NCBI RefSeq assembly: GCF_040438885.1
Contig: NZ_CP159218.1
Span: 4,684,570 to 4,748,569, forward strand
Length of the DNA stretch: 64,000 nucleotides
Direction of reading: 5' to 3'
Source of the DNA: Nakamurella sp. A5-74
Lineage (GTDB): Bacteria; Actinomycetota; Actinomycetes; Mycobacteriales; Nakamurellaceae
Shown piece by piece: positions 16,363-25,642 of this stretch (position 1 is the stretch's first letter; every line of letters begins with the position of its first letter). The notes below the pieces were generated by a model that saw nothing but the letters and a program-made list of their open reading frames with translations, ran no database searches and was not told the DNA's origin. Position numbers and translations under genes: made by a program.

Positions 16363-17424
16363 GTGACGACCCCGTCCGAGCAGGACACCACCGTCCGCGA
16401 CGTCATCGTCGTCGGATCCGGTCCCGCCGGTTACACCGCCGCGCTGTACCTGGCTCGCGCCGACCTGCGGCCCCTGGTCTTCGAGGGCATCAGCTCCGGC
16501 GGCGCGCTGATGACGACCACCGAGGTGGAGAACTTCCCCGGCTTCCCCGAGGGCATCCAGGGACCCGATCTGATGGCGCGGATGCGCGAACAGGCTGAGC
16601 GTTTCGGCGCCGAACTGCTCACCGAGGACGTCGAGGAGATGGACCTCGACGGCCCGATCAAGAGCGTCACCGCCGACGGCACCACCTACCGGGCCCGCGC
16701 GATCGTGCTGGCGACCGGATCGGCGGCGCGCTACCTCAACCTGCCCGACGAGCAGCGGCTCATCGGCCGCGGTGTCTCCGCGTGTGCGACCTGCGACGGG
16801 TTCTTCTTCAAGAACCAGCACATCGCTGTCGTCGGCGGCGGTGACTCCGCGATGGAGGAGGCGACGTTCCTCACCCGGTTCGCCGACAGTGTGACCATCG
16901 TCCACCGCCGCGACGATTTCCGCGCCTCGCCGATCATGCTGGAACGCGCCCAGAACGACCCGAAGATCCGCTGGGCGACCAATGCGGCGATCACCGGGGT
17001 CGAGGGCGAGAACAAGGTCGAGGCCCTGCAGCTCACCGACACCATCACCGGCGAGCAGCGCACGATGCCGGCCACCGGCCTGTTCCTGGCGATCGGTCAC
17101 GATCCACGTTCCGACCTGTTCCGCAACGCGGTGACCGTCGACGACGAGGGCTACGTGCTGGTCGGCTCCGAGCTCTCGGACGCTGCGGCCGACGCCGCCG
17201 GTACGGCGACCAGCATCGACGGCGTCTTCGCCTGCGGCGATCTCGTCGACCACACCTACCGGCAGGCGATCACCGCTGCCGGGTCGGGTTGCTCCGCCGC
17301 GCTGGACACCCAGCACTGGTTGGCCGAGCACGGCGCCGACGTCACCGATCCGGGTGGGCCCGGCGGCAAGAGCATCGACGAGCACGCCACCCCGGCGCCG
17401 GTGGCAGCCGGCGCATCCGTCTGA
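16363..17424 (+). CDS. trxB: Thioredoxin reductase TrxB
   Basis: NADPH-dependent FAD flavoprotein of 353 aa reducing thioredoxin in the cytosol. FAD-binding [10 protein letters not shown] lies at residues 18-27, the redox-active disulfide CATC at 141-144, the NADPH-binding [10 protein letters not shown] after it, and the second FAD segment GVFACGDL near the C-terminus. The GTG at 16363 is preferred over an ATG 16 codons upstream because homology starts at [13 protein letters not shown]. It is followed by trxA, separated by a 13-bp tandem-repeat array. A SigR-type promoter is possible upstream. Confidence 0.97.
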   Translation: MTTPSEQDTTVRDVIVVGSGPAGYTAALYLARADLRPLVFEGISSGGALMTTTEVENFPGFPEGIQGPDLMARMREQAERFGAELLTEDVEEMDLDGPIKSVTADGTTYRARAIVLATGSAARYLNLPDEQRLIGRGVSACATCDGFFFKNQHIAVVGGGDSAMEEATFLTRFADSVTIVHRRDDFRASPIMLERAQNDPKIRWATNAAITGVEGENKVEALQLTDTITGEQRTMPATGLFLAIGHDPRSDLFRNAVTVDDEGYVLVGSELSDAAADAAGTATSIDGVFACGDLVDHTYRQAITAAGSGCSAALDTQHWLAEHGADVTDPGGPGGKSIDEHATPAPVAAGASV

Positions 17425-17474
17425 ACCGTTCCCGCCCGATCCCGGGCGTCAGCGCGCGCCTCTGATCACCGAAC

Positions 17475-17560
17475 GCACCACCACAGAGCACCACCACAGA
17501 GCACCACCACAGAGCACCACCACAGAGCACCACCACAGAGCACCACCACAGAGCACCACC
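17475..17560. repeat. 13-bp tandem repeat array between trxB and trxA
   Basis: About six and a half copies of the 13-bp unit AGAGCACCACCAC fill 86 bp of the trxB-trxA spacer. The unit is C/A-rich on the plus strand, lacks inverted symmetry and ends about 30 bp before the trxA ATG, so the array would be in the trxBA mRNA. It has the character of a variable-number tandem repeat. Confidence 0.93.
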
Positions 17561-17589
17561 GAAACCCAGCACCACGAGAGGAACTCCCC

Positions 17590-17913
17590 ATGGGAACCAT
17601 CAAGACCAGCGATGCCACCTTTGCCGCCGACGTCCTGCAGTCCGAGAAGCCGGTGATCGTCGATTTCTGGGCCGAATGGTGCACCCCGTGCAAGGTGATC
17701 GCTCCGGTGCTCGAGGAGATCGCCGAGAACAACGCGGACAAGGTCACCGTCGCGAAGCTCGACATCGACTCCAACCCGCAGATCGCTGCGAAGTACCAGA
17801 TCCTCTCGATCCCCACGATGCTCGTGTTCCAGAACGGCGAGGTCATCAAGCAGGTTGTCGGAGCGAAGCCGAAGGCTGCGCTGATCGCCGAGTTCGGCGA
17901 CGTCCTGGCCTGA
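17590..17913 (+). CDS. trxA: Thioredoxin TrxA
   Basis: Cytosolic thioredoxin of 107 aa, the disulfide reductase partner of TrxB. The active site is WCTPC (C31 and C34) in place of the common WCGPC; the Thr variant is seen in some thioredoxins. The rest of the fold is normal: VDFWAEWC, the cis-proline loop ILSIPTMLVF and a C-terminal helix. An AGGA-type ribosome site stands about 8 nt before the ATG. Co-transcription with trxB is likely. Confidence 0.97.
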   Translation: MGTIKTSDATFAADVLQSEKPVIVDFWAEWCTPCKVIAPVLEEIAENNADKVTVAKLDIDSNPQIAAKYQILSIPTMLVFQNGEVIKQVVGAKPKAALIAEFGDVLA

Positions 17914-18044
17914 CCTGACCGACTCCTCGCACCGACGGCCGGTCGAGCGCTCCTCGTCAGGAGTGTCCGAAGACCGGCTGTCGGGGCGTACCGTTGGTCA
18001 GCTGAGGCAGATCGAAGGCGGCACCTCGTGCGCCGCTCCGACGG

Positions 18045-19250
18045 ATGGTGAACGCCCCTGACCTGGGCGGAGAAGGAGGCACCGCGGTGCGGCTGGGTGA
18101 CGCGGGGACGGCGGTGGCAGCGCTGCGGCGCGACCTGGGCTCGCTCGGTCTGGTGGCCCCCGAGGTGCTGGCCGAGGATGCACACGCCGTCTTCGACGCC
18201 GACGTCGACCGGGCTGTTCGAGCCTTCCAGCAGAGCCGCCAGCTGATCGTCGACGGCATGGTGGGGCCGGCAACGGCCCGCGAGCTGATGAACGCCCGCT
18301 GGCGCCTCGGCGATCGCACCCTCTCCTACACACTGTCGGCCCCGCTCACCGGCGACGACGTCGCTGCGCTGCAGCACAAACTGTCCAGCCTGGGCTACAA
18401 CACCGGCCGACCGGACGGCCTGTTCGGCTCCTCCACCGACAGTGCGGTGCGGCAGTTCCAGCGCGACATCGGCATCACCGCCGACGGCGTCTGCGGCCCG
18501 GCGACCACCCGCGAACTCGTCCGGCTCACCAGCCGACGGATGGGCGCCGGCGGCGGTCGGCCGATCTACCTCCGCGAGCACGACGCCGTACGCACGGCCG
18601 GCCCTCGCCTGCGCGGCAAGCGGATCGTCATCGATCCCGGCCACGGTGCCGGTAACGAGGGCGCCGTCGTCACGCTTCCCGACGGCAGCACCACCTCCGC
18701 CGCCGACCTCGCCTTCGACATCGCCCGCCGGCTCGAGGGCCGGATGGCGGCGACCGGGATGGACACCCTGCTCACCCGCGGTCCCGACCAGAACCCGAGC
18801 GTCGAGGAGCGTGCGGCCCGGGCCAACGCGGTCGGCGCAGATCTGCTGCTGAGCCTGCACATCGACGGACTCGACTCACCACTGGGCAACGGGCTGGCCA
18901 CGTTCCACTTCGGCACCGACTCCGGCAGCACCTCGACCATCGGTGCGACGCTGGCCGCGCTGGTGCACCGTGAGCTGGTGGCCAGAACCCGGTTCACCGA
19001 CTGCCGGATCCACCATGCGGCCTGGGGCCTGCTGACGATGTCGAAGATGCCCGCCATCCAGGTCGAGCTCGGGTACCTCAGCAACCCGAGCGACCGGGCA
19101 GCGCTGATCGACCCCGACTTCCGCAACCGGATCGCCGAGGGACTGCTCGTGGCCGTCAAACGGCTCTACATGGACGGTCGGGACGAGCCGCACACCGGCA
19201 CCTTCACCATGCGCGACCTGCTCGACCACGAGCGCGCCGTCGGCGGCTGA
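18045..19250 (+). CDS. cwlM: CwlM-like amidase-fold regulator of peptidoglycan synthesis
   Basis: Protein of 401 aa with two peptidoglycan-binding-1 domains (about residues 15-85 and 100-165; ALRRDLGSLG and ALQHKLSSLGYNTGRPDG) and an Amidase_3 domain from residue ~190. No signal peptide is seen, as in mycobacterial CwlM, a cytosolic PknB substrate that activates MurA rather than cutting peptidoglycan. Zinc ligands: H200 (DPGHGAGNEG) and H272 (SLHIDG) and the catalytic E341 (QVELGYLSNP) are present, but the ligand glutamate expected before DL reads alanine (SAADLAFD, about residue 219). The trxB-trxA-cwlM order is conserved. It may therefore be inactive as a hydrolase. Confidence 0.88.
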   Translation: MVNAPDLGGEGGTAVRLGDAGTAVAALRRDLGSLGLVAPEVLAEDAHAVFDADVDRAVRAFQQSRQLIVDGMVGPATARELMNARWRLGDRTLSYTLSAPLTGDDVAALQHKLSSLGYNTGRPDGLFGSSTDSAVRQFQRDIGITADGVCGPATTRELVRLTSRRMGAGGGRPIYLREHDAVRTAGPRLRGKRIVIDPGHGAGNEGAVVTLPDGSTTSAADLAFDIARRLEGRMAATGMDTLLTRGPDQNPSVEERAARANAVGADLLLSLHIDGLDSPLGNGLATFHFGTDSGSTSTIGATLAALVHRELVARTRFTDCRIHHAAWGLLTMSKMPAIQVELGYLSNPSDRAALIDPDFRNRIAEGLLVAVKRLYMDGRDEPHTGTFTMRDLLDHERAVGG

Positions 19251-19266
19251 CCCGACGGCTCGACGG

Positions 19267-19363
19267 TGGTCGAGCAACTGCACTGGTCGAGCAACTGCAA
19301 TGGTCGAGCAACTGCAATGGTCGAGGGACCGCAGTGGTCGAGGGACGAAGGAGTCGAGACCCC
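19267..19363. repeat. 17-bp tandem repeat ending in a dispersed GGTCGAG element
   Basis: Five 17-bp units start at 19267, 19284, 19301, 19318 and 19335 (TGGTCGAGCAACTGCAA type). The last unit merges into a 29-bp sequence (19335-19363) that matches, with one mismatch, the reverse complement of 46385-46413 and 46505-46533. A related degenerate copy lies at about 19397-19430. The stretch separates cwlM from the iron importer and holds no gene. Confidence 0.9.
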
Positions 19364-19472
19364 GTCGGATCATCGATCACCGGGCGTGCGACATCGGGAT
19401 CTCGACGCTCGTTCCTCGCTTGCCCGATCACCGTGGGCAGAAGGTCACATCCGTCGGGGATCGGCACACCAG

Positions 19473-19491
19473 TTAGGTAAGGCTAGGCTCA
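19473..19491 (+). promoter_or_regulatory. DtxR/IdeR-like iron box
   Basis: TTAGGTAAGGCTAGGCTCA closely fits the DtxR/IdeR operator consensus TTAGGTTAGSCTAACCTAA. It lies about 55 bp before the ATG of the iron-siderophore binding protein, as expected for iron-dependent repression of the importer operon. Confidence 0.75.
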
Positions 19492-19545
19492 TCTTGAAGC
19501 CCTGAGGTGACGCATCGCGCGCGCCTCTCGACCCGAGAGAAGCAG

Positions 19546-20688
19546 ATGAATCCAGTACGCCGCATCCTGGCCGCTGTCGGCCTCGTCACCGCCTCGGCCC
19601 TGGCGCTCAGCGCCTGCGGCTCGGACACGGCGACCTCGCCCTCCTCCAGCGCTCCGGTGGCCACGTCTTCCACCGCGAGCAGCTCCGCGAGCGCGACCGG
19701 TTCCGCTGCCGGCAGCTCCGCGGACGGCAGCTCCGTTGCCGCCCCGAGCAGCGTCACCGAGGGCACGTTCCCGGTGACCGTCAAGAACATCTACGGCGAG
19801 ACGACGATCGAGCAGGCCCCGACCCGGGTGGCCACTGTGTCGTGGGTCAACCCGGACATCGCGCTGGCCCTGGGCGTCGTGCCCGTCGGCATGGACGCCG
19901 ATGCCTACGGCGCCAACGCCGACAAGTCGACGGACTGGAAGGACGAGGCGCTGGCCGGCCTGGGCGCCTCCATCGGCACCGACAAGGCGCCGGCGCAGTG
20001 GGACGCCGCCAACGGCATCAACTTCGACGCCATCGCCGACGCGACGCCGGACGTCATCCTCGCCGCCTACTCCGGGCTGACCCAGGACGAGTACGACAAG
20101 CTCTCCAAGATCGCACCGGTCGTCGGGCCGGTCGCTGCCGGCTACACGACCTCCTGGCAGGACGCGACCACCGTCATCGGCGCCGCGCTCGGCAAGGGAC
20201 CCGAGGCAGCGGCACTGATCAGCACGGTCGAGGGGAAGATCTCCGCCGCCGGAGCCGCCAACCCGGTACTGAAGGGCAAGACCTTCATCGCCGCCAGCCT
20301 GGATCCGACCAAGACGAACGTCTCGATCTACGCGGCCGGCGACACCCGGCCGCGGTTCCTCACCGCACTGGGCCTCACCCAGGCCCCGGTCGTCGCCGCC
20401 AACACCAAGGCGGGCGCGTTCTACTTCGAGTACTCCGGGGAGAAGGCGAACGAGCTGAAGTCGGACATCATCTTCTCCTGGGGCGCGGCGACCACGACTT
20501 TGAAAGTCCTGCAGGACAACAAGTTGCTCGGCCAGATCCCCGCGATCAAGTCCGGCGCAGCGCTGCTCACCAGCGACGAACAACTGACGCTTTCGATCTC
20601 GGCGTCCAGCCCGCTCAGCCTGCAGTGGGCGCTGCCGAAGTTCGTGCCACTCGTCGTCAAGGCGGCCGAGACCGCGGACGGCTCCTGA
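19546..20688 (+). CDS. Iron-siderophore ABC importer, substrate-binding lipoprotein
   Basis: Periplasmic-binding-protein-like lipoprotein of 380 aa (FepB/FecB class) that captures a ferric siderophore at the cell surface. The signal peptide ends in a lipobox, LALSACGSD, with the lipidated cysteine near residue 24, followed by a flexible Ser/Ala/Thr linker. Class features include the TRVATVSWVNPDIALALGV block and a C-terminal lobe typical of cluster-8 binding proteins. The ATG at 19546 is preferred because the basic n-region MNPVRR starts the signal peptide and a GAGA-rich ribosome site precedes it. An iron box lies upstream; two permeases and an ATPase follow. Confidence 0.93.
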   Translation: MNPVRRILAAVGLVTASALALSACGSDTATSPSSSAPVATSSTASSSASATGSAAGSSADGSSVAAPSSVTEGTFPVTVKNIYGETTIEQAPTRVATVSWVNPDIALALGVVPVGMDADAYGANADKSTDWKDEALAGLGASIGTDKAPAQWDAANGINFDAIADATPDVILAAYSGLTQDEYDKLSKIAPVVGPVAAGYTTSWQDATTVIGAALGKGPEAAALISTVEGKISAAGAANPVLKGKTFIAASLDPTKTNVSIYAAGDTRPRFLTALGLTQAPVVAANTKAGAFYFEYSGEKANELKSDIIFSWGAATTTLKVLQDNKLLGQIPAIKSGAALLTSDEQLTLSISASSPLSLQWALPKFVPLVVKAAETADGS

Positions 20689-20734
20689 GCCGCCCGTCCG
20701 TCTCCGGACAACGGACAGCAGCCCGACGCACGTC

Positions 20735-21817
20735 ATGAGATCCCGTGCCCACCAGGCAATCGCCGTCGACGACACCCTCCCCGGGACCGCTGGGAACCCC
20801 CGGGACTCCAGGCGGTCCGTCGGTCGGCTGCCGATGTGGGCCGCGGTGCTGCTGCTCGCGCTGCTGGTGCTGCTCGCGACGGCTGCGTCGTTGATGATCG
20901 GTGCGCGCCCGCTGTCCCCGGGAACCACCTGGGCCGGCCTGTTCCATCCGGTGCCGGGCAACGGCGACCACGACGTCGTGCAGTCCCGCATCCCGCGCAC
21001 GCTGACCGGTCTGCTGATCGGCCTCGCACTCGGATTGGCGGGCGCCGGGATCCAGGGCATCACTCGGAACCCGTTGGGGGATCCGGGAATCCTCGGCGTC
21101 AATGCGGGTGCTGCGCTCGGTGTGGTCGCGGGCATCGCGGTGTTCGGCATCTCCGGTGCCGGTGGCCGGATCGTCAGCGCGCTGATCGGCGCCGGGGTGG
21201 CGTCCGTCGCCGTGTACGCGATCGCCGCCTCCGGTCGGGGCGGAGCGACCCCGGTCAAGCTGGCCATCGCCGGGGCCGCGCTGTCGGTGACCCTGTTCGG
21301 AGTGATGCGCGGACTGCTGCTGCTGTCGAGTCAGACGCTGGAGGAGTTCCGGCACTGGCAGGTCGGCAACCTCACGGCGGCGAGCCTCGGCCAGATCGGC
21401 CAGGTGGTGCCGTTCATCGTGGTCGGCGCCGTCGTGCTGCTGGCCAGCGGCCGGGTGTTCAACCTGTTCGCGATGGGTGATGACGTCGCCGCATCGCTCG
21501 GCCTGCCGGTCGGGCTCGCCCGGATCGTCACCTCGGTCGCCGTCGTCCTGCTGTGCGGGGCGGCGACAGCGCTCGTCGGCCCGATCGCCTTCGTCGGACT
21601 GCTGGTGCCGCATGCCGTCCGGGCCATGGTGGGCAGCAACTACCACCGCATCCTGCTGCTCTCGGCGCTGGGCGGGCCGGTGATCGTGCTGGTGGCCGAC
21701 ACCATCGGCCGGGTCGTCCTGCTGCCGTCCGAAGTGGCGGTCGGGGTGATGACGGCGGTGATCGGCGCACCGCTGCTGATTCTCATCCTGCGCACGGGTC
21801 GGCAGGTGGAGCTGTGA
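20735..21817 (+). CDS. Iron-siderophore ABC importer, FecCD-type permease 1
   Basis: Membrane permease of 360 aa of the BtuC/FecCD family. A cytosolic N-terminus of about 35 residues precedes the first of roughly ten membrane helices. Signature blocks are RIPRTLTGLLIGLALGLAGA, GITRNPLGDPGILGVNAGAA and GPIAFVGLLVPHAVRAMVG, the last containing the coupling loop to the ATPase. It lies 46 bp after the binding-protein gene and overlaps the second permease by 4 bp. Confidence 0.94.
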   Translation: MRSRAHQAIAVDDTLPGTAGNPRDSRRSVGRLPMWAAVLLLALLVLLATAASLMIGARPLSPGTTWAGLFHPVPGNGDHDVVQSRIPRTLTGLLIGLALGLAGAGIQGITRNPLGDPGILGVNAGAALGVVAGIAVFGISGAGGRIVSALIGAGVASVAVYAIAASGRGGATPVKLAIAGAALSVTLFGVMRGLLLLSSQTLEEFRHWQVGNLTAASLGQIGQVVPFIVVGAVVLLASGRVFNLFAMGDDVAASLGLPVGLARIVTSVAVVLLCGAATALVGPIAFVGLLVPHAVRAMVGSNYHRILLLSALGGPVIVLVADTIGRVVLLPSEVAVGVMTAVIGAPLLILILRTGRQVEL

Positions 21818-22881
21818 GCACCTCGGCAGCACTGCCGTTCTCCGACCACACCGCTCCGCAGCAACCGACCGGGCCGGACGGTCGTTCGCGGCGCTCGAAA
21901 CGGCGTCGACGCCGGCTGCTCAGTGTGCTCGTGTTGTCCGTGCTGGTTCTCGCCCTGGTGGTGGCGATCGCCTTCTTCGGCACCCGGGTCCCGACCGTCG
22001 GGCAGTTCTGGCGGGTGCTCACCGGCGAACGCGTTCCGGGACTGACGTTCCAGATCCTCGAGGACCGACTGCCCCGGGCGGTGGTGGGGCTGCTGGCCGG
22101 TGCGGCGCTGGGGTTCTCGGGGTCGTTGTTCCAGACCATGTTGCGCAATCCGCTGGCCAGTCCGGACGTCATCGGGATCACCGGGGCGGCGTCGGCGGCG
22201 GCGGTCACCGGCAAGCTCGTCTGGGGTACCCAGGGTTGGTCGATGACGCTGCTGGCCTTTGCCGGCGCCGTCGGCGTCGGCGTGGTGATGTTCCTGCTGT
22301 CCGGCTCTGGACGGCGCACCGGCGGCAGGTTGATCGTCAGCGGTATCGCCATCGCCGCCGCGACCGGAGCGTTGGTCGATCATCTGTTGTCCCGCACCGA
22401 CATCCGGCTCGCATCCGATGCGCTGCTGTGGTTGACCGGATCGTTGAGCGCGAGCAGTTGGGAACGGGTGACGGTGCTCGGACTGGCCCTGCTCGTGCTG
22501 CTGCCGCTGGGAGCCGTCGGCGCCCGATCACTGCGGCTGCTGGAGTTGGGCGACGACCTGGCCACCGCGCTCGGTACCGACGTCCGGCGCAACCGGCTGT
22601 TCGTACTCGTCGTGGCCTCCGGCCTGGCGGCCGCCGCCACCTCGATCACCGGCCCGATCGTGTTCGTCGCCTTCCTGGGTGGTCTGACCGGCCGGGCCCT
22701 GGCAGGCGGCCGTCCGTCACCGACGTTGGCCGCCCTGTCCGGGGCGGTCCTCGTACTCGCGGCAGAACTGTTGGGATCATTGGCTTTCGGCGACATCCGG
22801 ATGCCGGCCGGGGTGATCACCGGGATCCTGGGCGCCCCGGTGCTGTTGGTGTTGCTGACCCGAGCAGGGAGTTCACGATGA
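21814..22881 (+). CDS. Iron-siderophore ABC importer, FecCD-type permease 2
   Basis: Second FecCD-family permease, 355 aa, expected to pair with the preceding one as a heterodimeric pore. A strongly basic cytosolic start (RSRRSKRRRRR) precedes helix 1. Family blocks are DRLPRAVVGLLAGAALGFSG, LRNPLASPDVIGITGAASAA and GPIVFVAFLGGLTGRALAGG. The GTG at 21814 overlaps the upstream stop (GTGA), and the stop overlaps the ATPase start (ATGA), so the three genes are translationally coupled. The frame is open well upstream, but those codons shadow permease 1. Confidence 0.94.
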   Translation: MSTSAALPFSDHTAPQQPTGPDGRSRRSKRRRRRLLSVLVLSVLVLALVVAIAFFGTRVPTVGQFWRVLTGERVPGLTFQILEDRLPRAVVGLLAGAALGFSGSLFQTMLRNPLASPDVIGITGAASAAAVTGKLVWGTQGWSMTLLAFAGAVGVGVVMFLLSGSGRRTGGRLIVSGIAIAAATGALVDHLLSRTDIRLASDALLWLTGSLSASSWERVTVLGLALLVLLPLGAVGARSLRLLELGDDLATALGTDVRRNRLFVLVVASGLAAAATSITGPIVFVAFLGGLTGRALAGGRPSPTLAALSGAVLVLAAELLGSLAFGDIRMPAGVITGILGAPVLLVLLTRAGSSR

Positions 22882-23825
22882 CGCAGGATCCCAAGCCCTC
22901 GCCAGCTCTCCGGGCGAACGAACGCAGCGCGTCGATGCCGGTGACCTCTGATGACAGGACCACGGGTGACGGGACCACGGGTGACGGGATCTCGACCCCC
23001 GCGTCGCTCGATCACCGGAGACCTGCCCTGCTGGAGGCGCGCGGGATCAGTCTTCGCTACGACTCCGCCGGTGCGAAGCCCGTCATCAGTGAACTGGATC
23101 TGACCCTGCCACCCGGGCAGGTGACGATGATCGTCGGTGCCAACGGCTGCGGCAAATCCACCCTGCTCCGCGGCTTGTCGCGGCTGCTGCGACCGACTGC
23201 CGGTTCGGTGGTGTTGGACGGCACCGACATCCACCGGATGCCCGCGAAGGAACTGGCGAAACGGCTCGGTCTGCTGCCGCAGGCACCGTTGGCCCCCGAG
23301 GGGATCACCGTCGAGGAGCTGGTCGGCCGCGGCCGCTCACCGCATCAGGGATGGTTCGGCCGGCTCACCGACGCCGATCGCACCGCCGTCCGAGAAGCTC
23401 TGGCGCACACCGGGTGTGTCGAGTTGGCGGATCACCCGGTCGACGAGTTGTCCGGCGGTCAGCGACAACGAGCCTGGATCGCGATGGTGCTCGCCCAGCA
23501 GACCGACCTGCTGCTGCTGGACGAGCCGACGACGTTCCTGGACATCGCCCACCAGGTGGACGTGCTGGACACGGTCGCCGAACTGAACGCCCGCCGCGGC
23601 ACGACGGTCGCCATCGTGCTGCACGACCTGAACCTGGCCGCCCGGTACGCCGACCATCTGGTGGCGTTGCGGGCCGGCCGGATCATCGCCGCCGGGCCGC
23701 CGAACGAGATCGTCACCGCCGAGCTGGTGTACGAGGTGTTCGGCCTGCGCTGCACCGTCATCCCCGATCCGGTCGCCGGGACGCCGCTGGTGATCCCGCT
23801 GGGGCGGTCGCACCCCGGCGCCTGA
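22878..23825 (+). CDS. Iron-siderophore ABC importer, ATP-binding protein
   Basis: ABC ATPase of 315 aa, FepC class, powering siderophore import. Walker A GANGCGKST, signature LSGGQRQRAWIAM, Walker B LLLLDEPTTFLDIA and the switch histidine in IVLHDLNLAARYADH are intact. The first ~50 residues are not part of the ATPase fold: they contain a doubled TTGDG and a segment (about 22986-23014) that matches the dispersed GGTCGAG repeat, so the N-terminus may have grown by repeat insertion. Start ATG overlaps the upstream stop; a later start just before the domain cannot be excluded. Confidence 0.93.
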   Translation: MTQDPKPSPALRANERSASMPVTSDDRTTGDGTTGDGISTPASLDHRRPALLEARGISLRYDSAGAKPVISELDLTLPPGQVTMIVGANGCGKSTLLRGLSRLLRPTAGSVVLDGTDIHRMPAKELAKRLGLLPQAPLAPEGITVEELVGRGRSPHQGWFGRLTDADRTAVREALAHTGCVELADHPVDELSGGQRQRAWIAMVLAQQTDLLLLDEPTTFLDIAHQVDVLDTVAELNARRGTTVAIVLHDLNLAARYADHLVALRAGRIIAAGPPNEIVTAELVYEVFGLRCTVIPDPVAGTPLVIPLGRSHPGA

Positions 23826-24116
23826 CCGATCGGATCCAGGGTGTCCTCAGCTGAGCCGTGCGTCGGCGTAAGAACGCCGAACGGGCGCTGGCAGCACGTC
23901 GTGCCGATCGGATGCTGGACCCGCCCACGGTGCACCGTTGTAAATCCTCTGGCCTGCGGCGATTCATGTTGGATCCCACACAGGAGCCGAACAATCGGGC
24001 GCCTGCGGAATCGATACCTTCAGAAAAACCACCAGAAACTGTTGACTTCACCACTACCCGTGTCCGACTCTGTTGGTTCGCGGGTCAGTGGTGACCTGCT
24101 CCACACACGGAGGTCA
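23826..24116. other. Intergenic region with promoter of the alpha-galactoside operon
   Basis: No gene is supported in these 291 bp. The part from about 23935 to 24080 is poorer in GC than its surroundings and should hold the promoter; TTGACT at 24042-24047 could be a -35 element, but its -10 partner is weak. A GGAGG ribosome site at 24109-24113 serves the next gene. Confidence 0.5.
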
Positions 24117-25538
24117 ATGGTGACTACCCCTGGAACCGGCACGCCGGATCCGACACGCTTCACCCGCCGCGACACCCTGCGTCTGCTGGGGACCGGCCTG
24201 CTGGGTGTTTCCGCGCTGCCTCTGCTCTCCGCCTGCACCGGCGCCGCGAGCACGCCGGCTTCCACCCCGGCGGGAGCTTCCACCAGCGCGGGCGCCACCA
24301 CCAGCGCTGCGGCAAGCGGCTCCTCGAGCGCCGCGGTTACCAGTGGGTCGGCCTCCTCCGCCGCCACCCAGATCGGCGGCACGGTGTCCTTCGGCTCCAA
24401 CGCCTCCGACGCCGTCCCGAAGAAGGCCTACCAGCAGGTCTTCGACGCCTTCAACAAGGTCTCCGGCACCACGGTCAACGTCAACACCGTCGACCACAAC
24501 AGCTTCCAGGAGAACATCTCCAACTACCTGCAGGGCAGCCCCGACCAGGCATTCACCTGGTTCGCCGGCTACCGGATGCAGTTCTTCGCCGAGCAGAACC
24601 TCGTGGCTGCGATCGACGACGTGTGGGCGCAGCTCTCCGCCGACTACTCCGACGCGTTCGCACAGTCGTCCACCGGTGCCGACAGCAAGAAGTACTTCAT
24701 CCCGTTCTACAACTACCCGTGGGCGGTCTTCTACCGGAAGAGCGTCTTCAAGGACAAGGGCTACACCGTCCCCACCACGTGGGAGGAGTTCAAGACCCTC
24801 GGCGCCAAGATGAAGACCGACGGTCTGGTGCCGCTGGCCTTCGGCGACAAGGACGGCTGGCCCGCCATGGGCACGTTCGACTACCTGAACATGCGCATCA
24901 ACGGCTACCAGTTCCACATGGATCTGATGGCGCACAAGGCATCCTGGAGCGACGACAAGGTCAAGAAGGTCTTCCAGACGTGGAAGGACGACCTGCTGCC
25001 CCTGAGCCAGGACAATGCACTCGGCCGCACCTGGCAGGAAGCGGCGCAGTCGCTGGTCAAGAAGGAAGCGGGCATGTACCTGTTGGGGATGTTCGTGTCC
25101 CAGCAATTCCCGGCGGCCGATCTCGACGACCTGGACTTCTTCGCGTTCCCGGAGATCGACAAGGCCATCGGCGCCGACGCGGTCGAGGCGCCGATCGACG
25201 GATTCCTGGTCAGCACCAACGGTCTCAACGAGCAGAGCAGCGCGCTGATGACGTACCTGGCCTCCGCTGATGCCCAACTCATCTACCTGAAGTCGGATCC
25301 CGGCGTGGTCGCGGCCAACAAGAACGCCTCCACCGACACGTACACCGCGTTGCAGAAGAAGGCGGTCGATCTGATCTCCTCCGCCAAGAGCATCTCCCAG
25401 TTCTTGGACCGCGACACCCGACCGGACTTCGCCAGCCCGGTCGTGATCCCCGCCATCCAGCAGTTCCTCAAGGACGGCGACGTCGACAAGGTGACGAACA
25501 GCCTGGAATCACAGGCGAAGACCATCTTCACGAGCTGA
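24117..25538 (+). CDS. Carbohydrate ABC importer, substrate-binding lipoprotein
   Basis: Sugar-binding lipoprotein of 473 aa (CUT1, SBP_bac_1 class). The N-terminus has a twin-arginine-like FTRRDTLRLLGTG followed by a lipobox LLSACTG and a long Ser/Ala/Thr-rich linker, so it is probably exported by Tat and lipidated. The mature domain shows class features, for example NAASDA-like FGSNASDAVPKKA, TWFAGYRMQFF and TTWEEFKTLGAKMKTDGLVP. Genome context (two MalF/MalG-type permeases, DeoR regulator, GH36 alpha-galactosidase) points to an alpha-galactoside such as melibiose or raffinose as ligand; this is inference. Start fixed by GGAGG four bases upstream. Confidence 0.92.
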   Translation: MVTTPGTGTPDPTRFTRRDTLRLLGTGLLGVSALPLLSACTGAASTPASTPAGASTSAGATTSAAASGSSSAAVTSGSASSAATQIGGTVSFGSNASDAVPKKAYQQVFDAFNKVSGTTVNVNTVDHNSFQENISNYLQGSPDQAFTWFAGYRMQFFAEQNLVAAIDDVWAQLSADYSDAFAQSSTGADSKKYFIPFYNYPWAVFYRKSVFKDKGYTVPTTWEEFKTLGAKMKTDGLVPLAFGDKDGWPAMGTFDYLNMRINGYQFHMDLMAHKASWSDDKVKKVFQTWKDDLLPLSQDNALGRTWQEAAQSLVKKEAGMYLLGMFVSQQFPAADLDDLDFFAFPEIDKAIGADAVEAPIDGFLVSTNGLNEQSSALMTYLASADAQLIYLKSDPGVVAANKNASTDTYTALQKKAVDLISSAKSISQFLDRDTRPDFASPVVIPAIQQFLKDGDVDKVTNSLESQAKTIFTS

Positions 25539-25642
25539 CGGGTCGCCTCTCCCATGAGCACAGCAGCACCGGTCGCACCTGCCGCGCCGGCGGGGGCAGG
25601 ATCCGGCGGTACTCGACCGCCGACCGCTTCGTCCTGGTCCTG

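Noticed and set aside
17475..17560. Regular 13-bp repeat as a possible CRISPR array
   Set aside because: Units are contiguous, too short and lack unique spacers; no cas genes are present. The same holds for the 17-bp and 32-bp arrays.
23858..24094. 78-codon frame before the sugar-binding protein gene
   Set aside because: Lies in the lower-GC promoter stretch, has no ribosome site and no conserved look.
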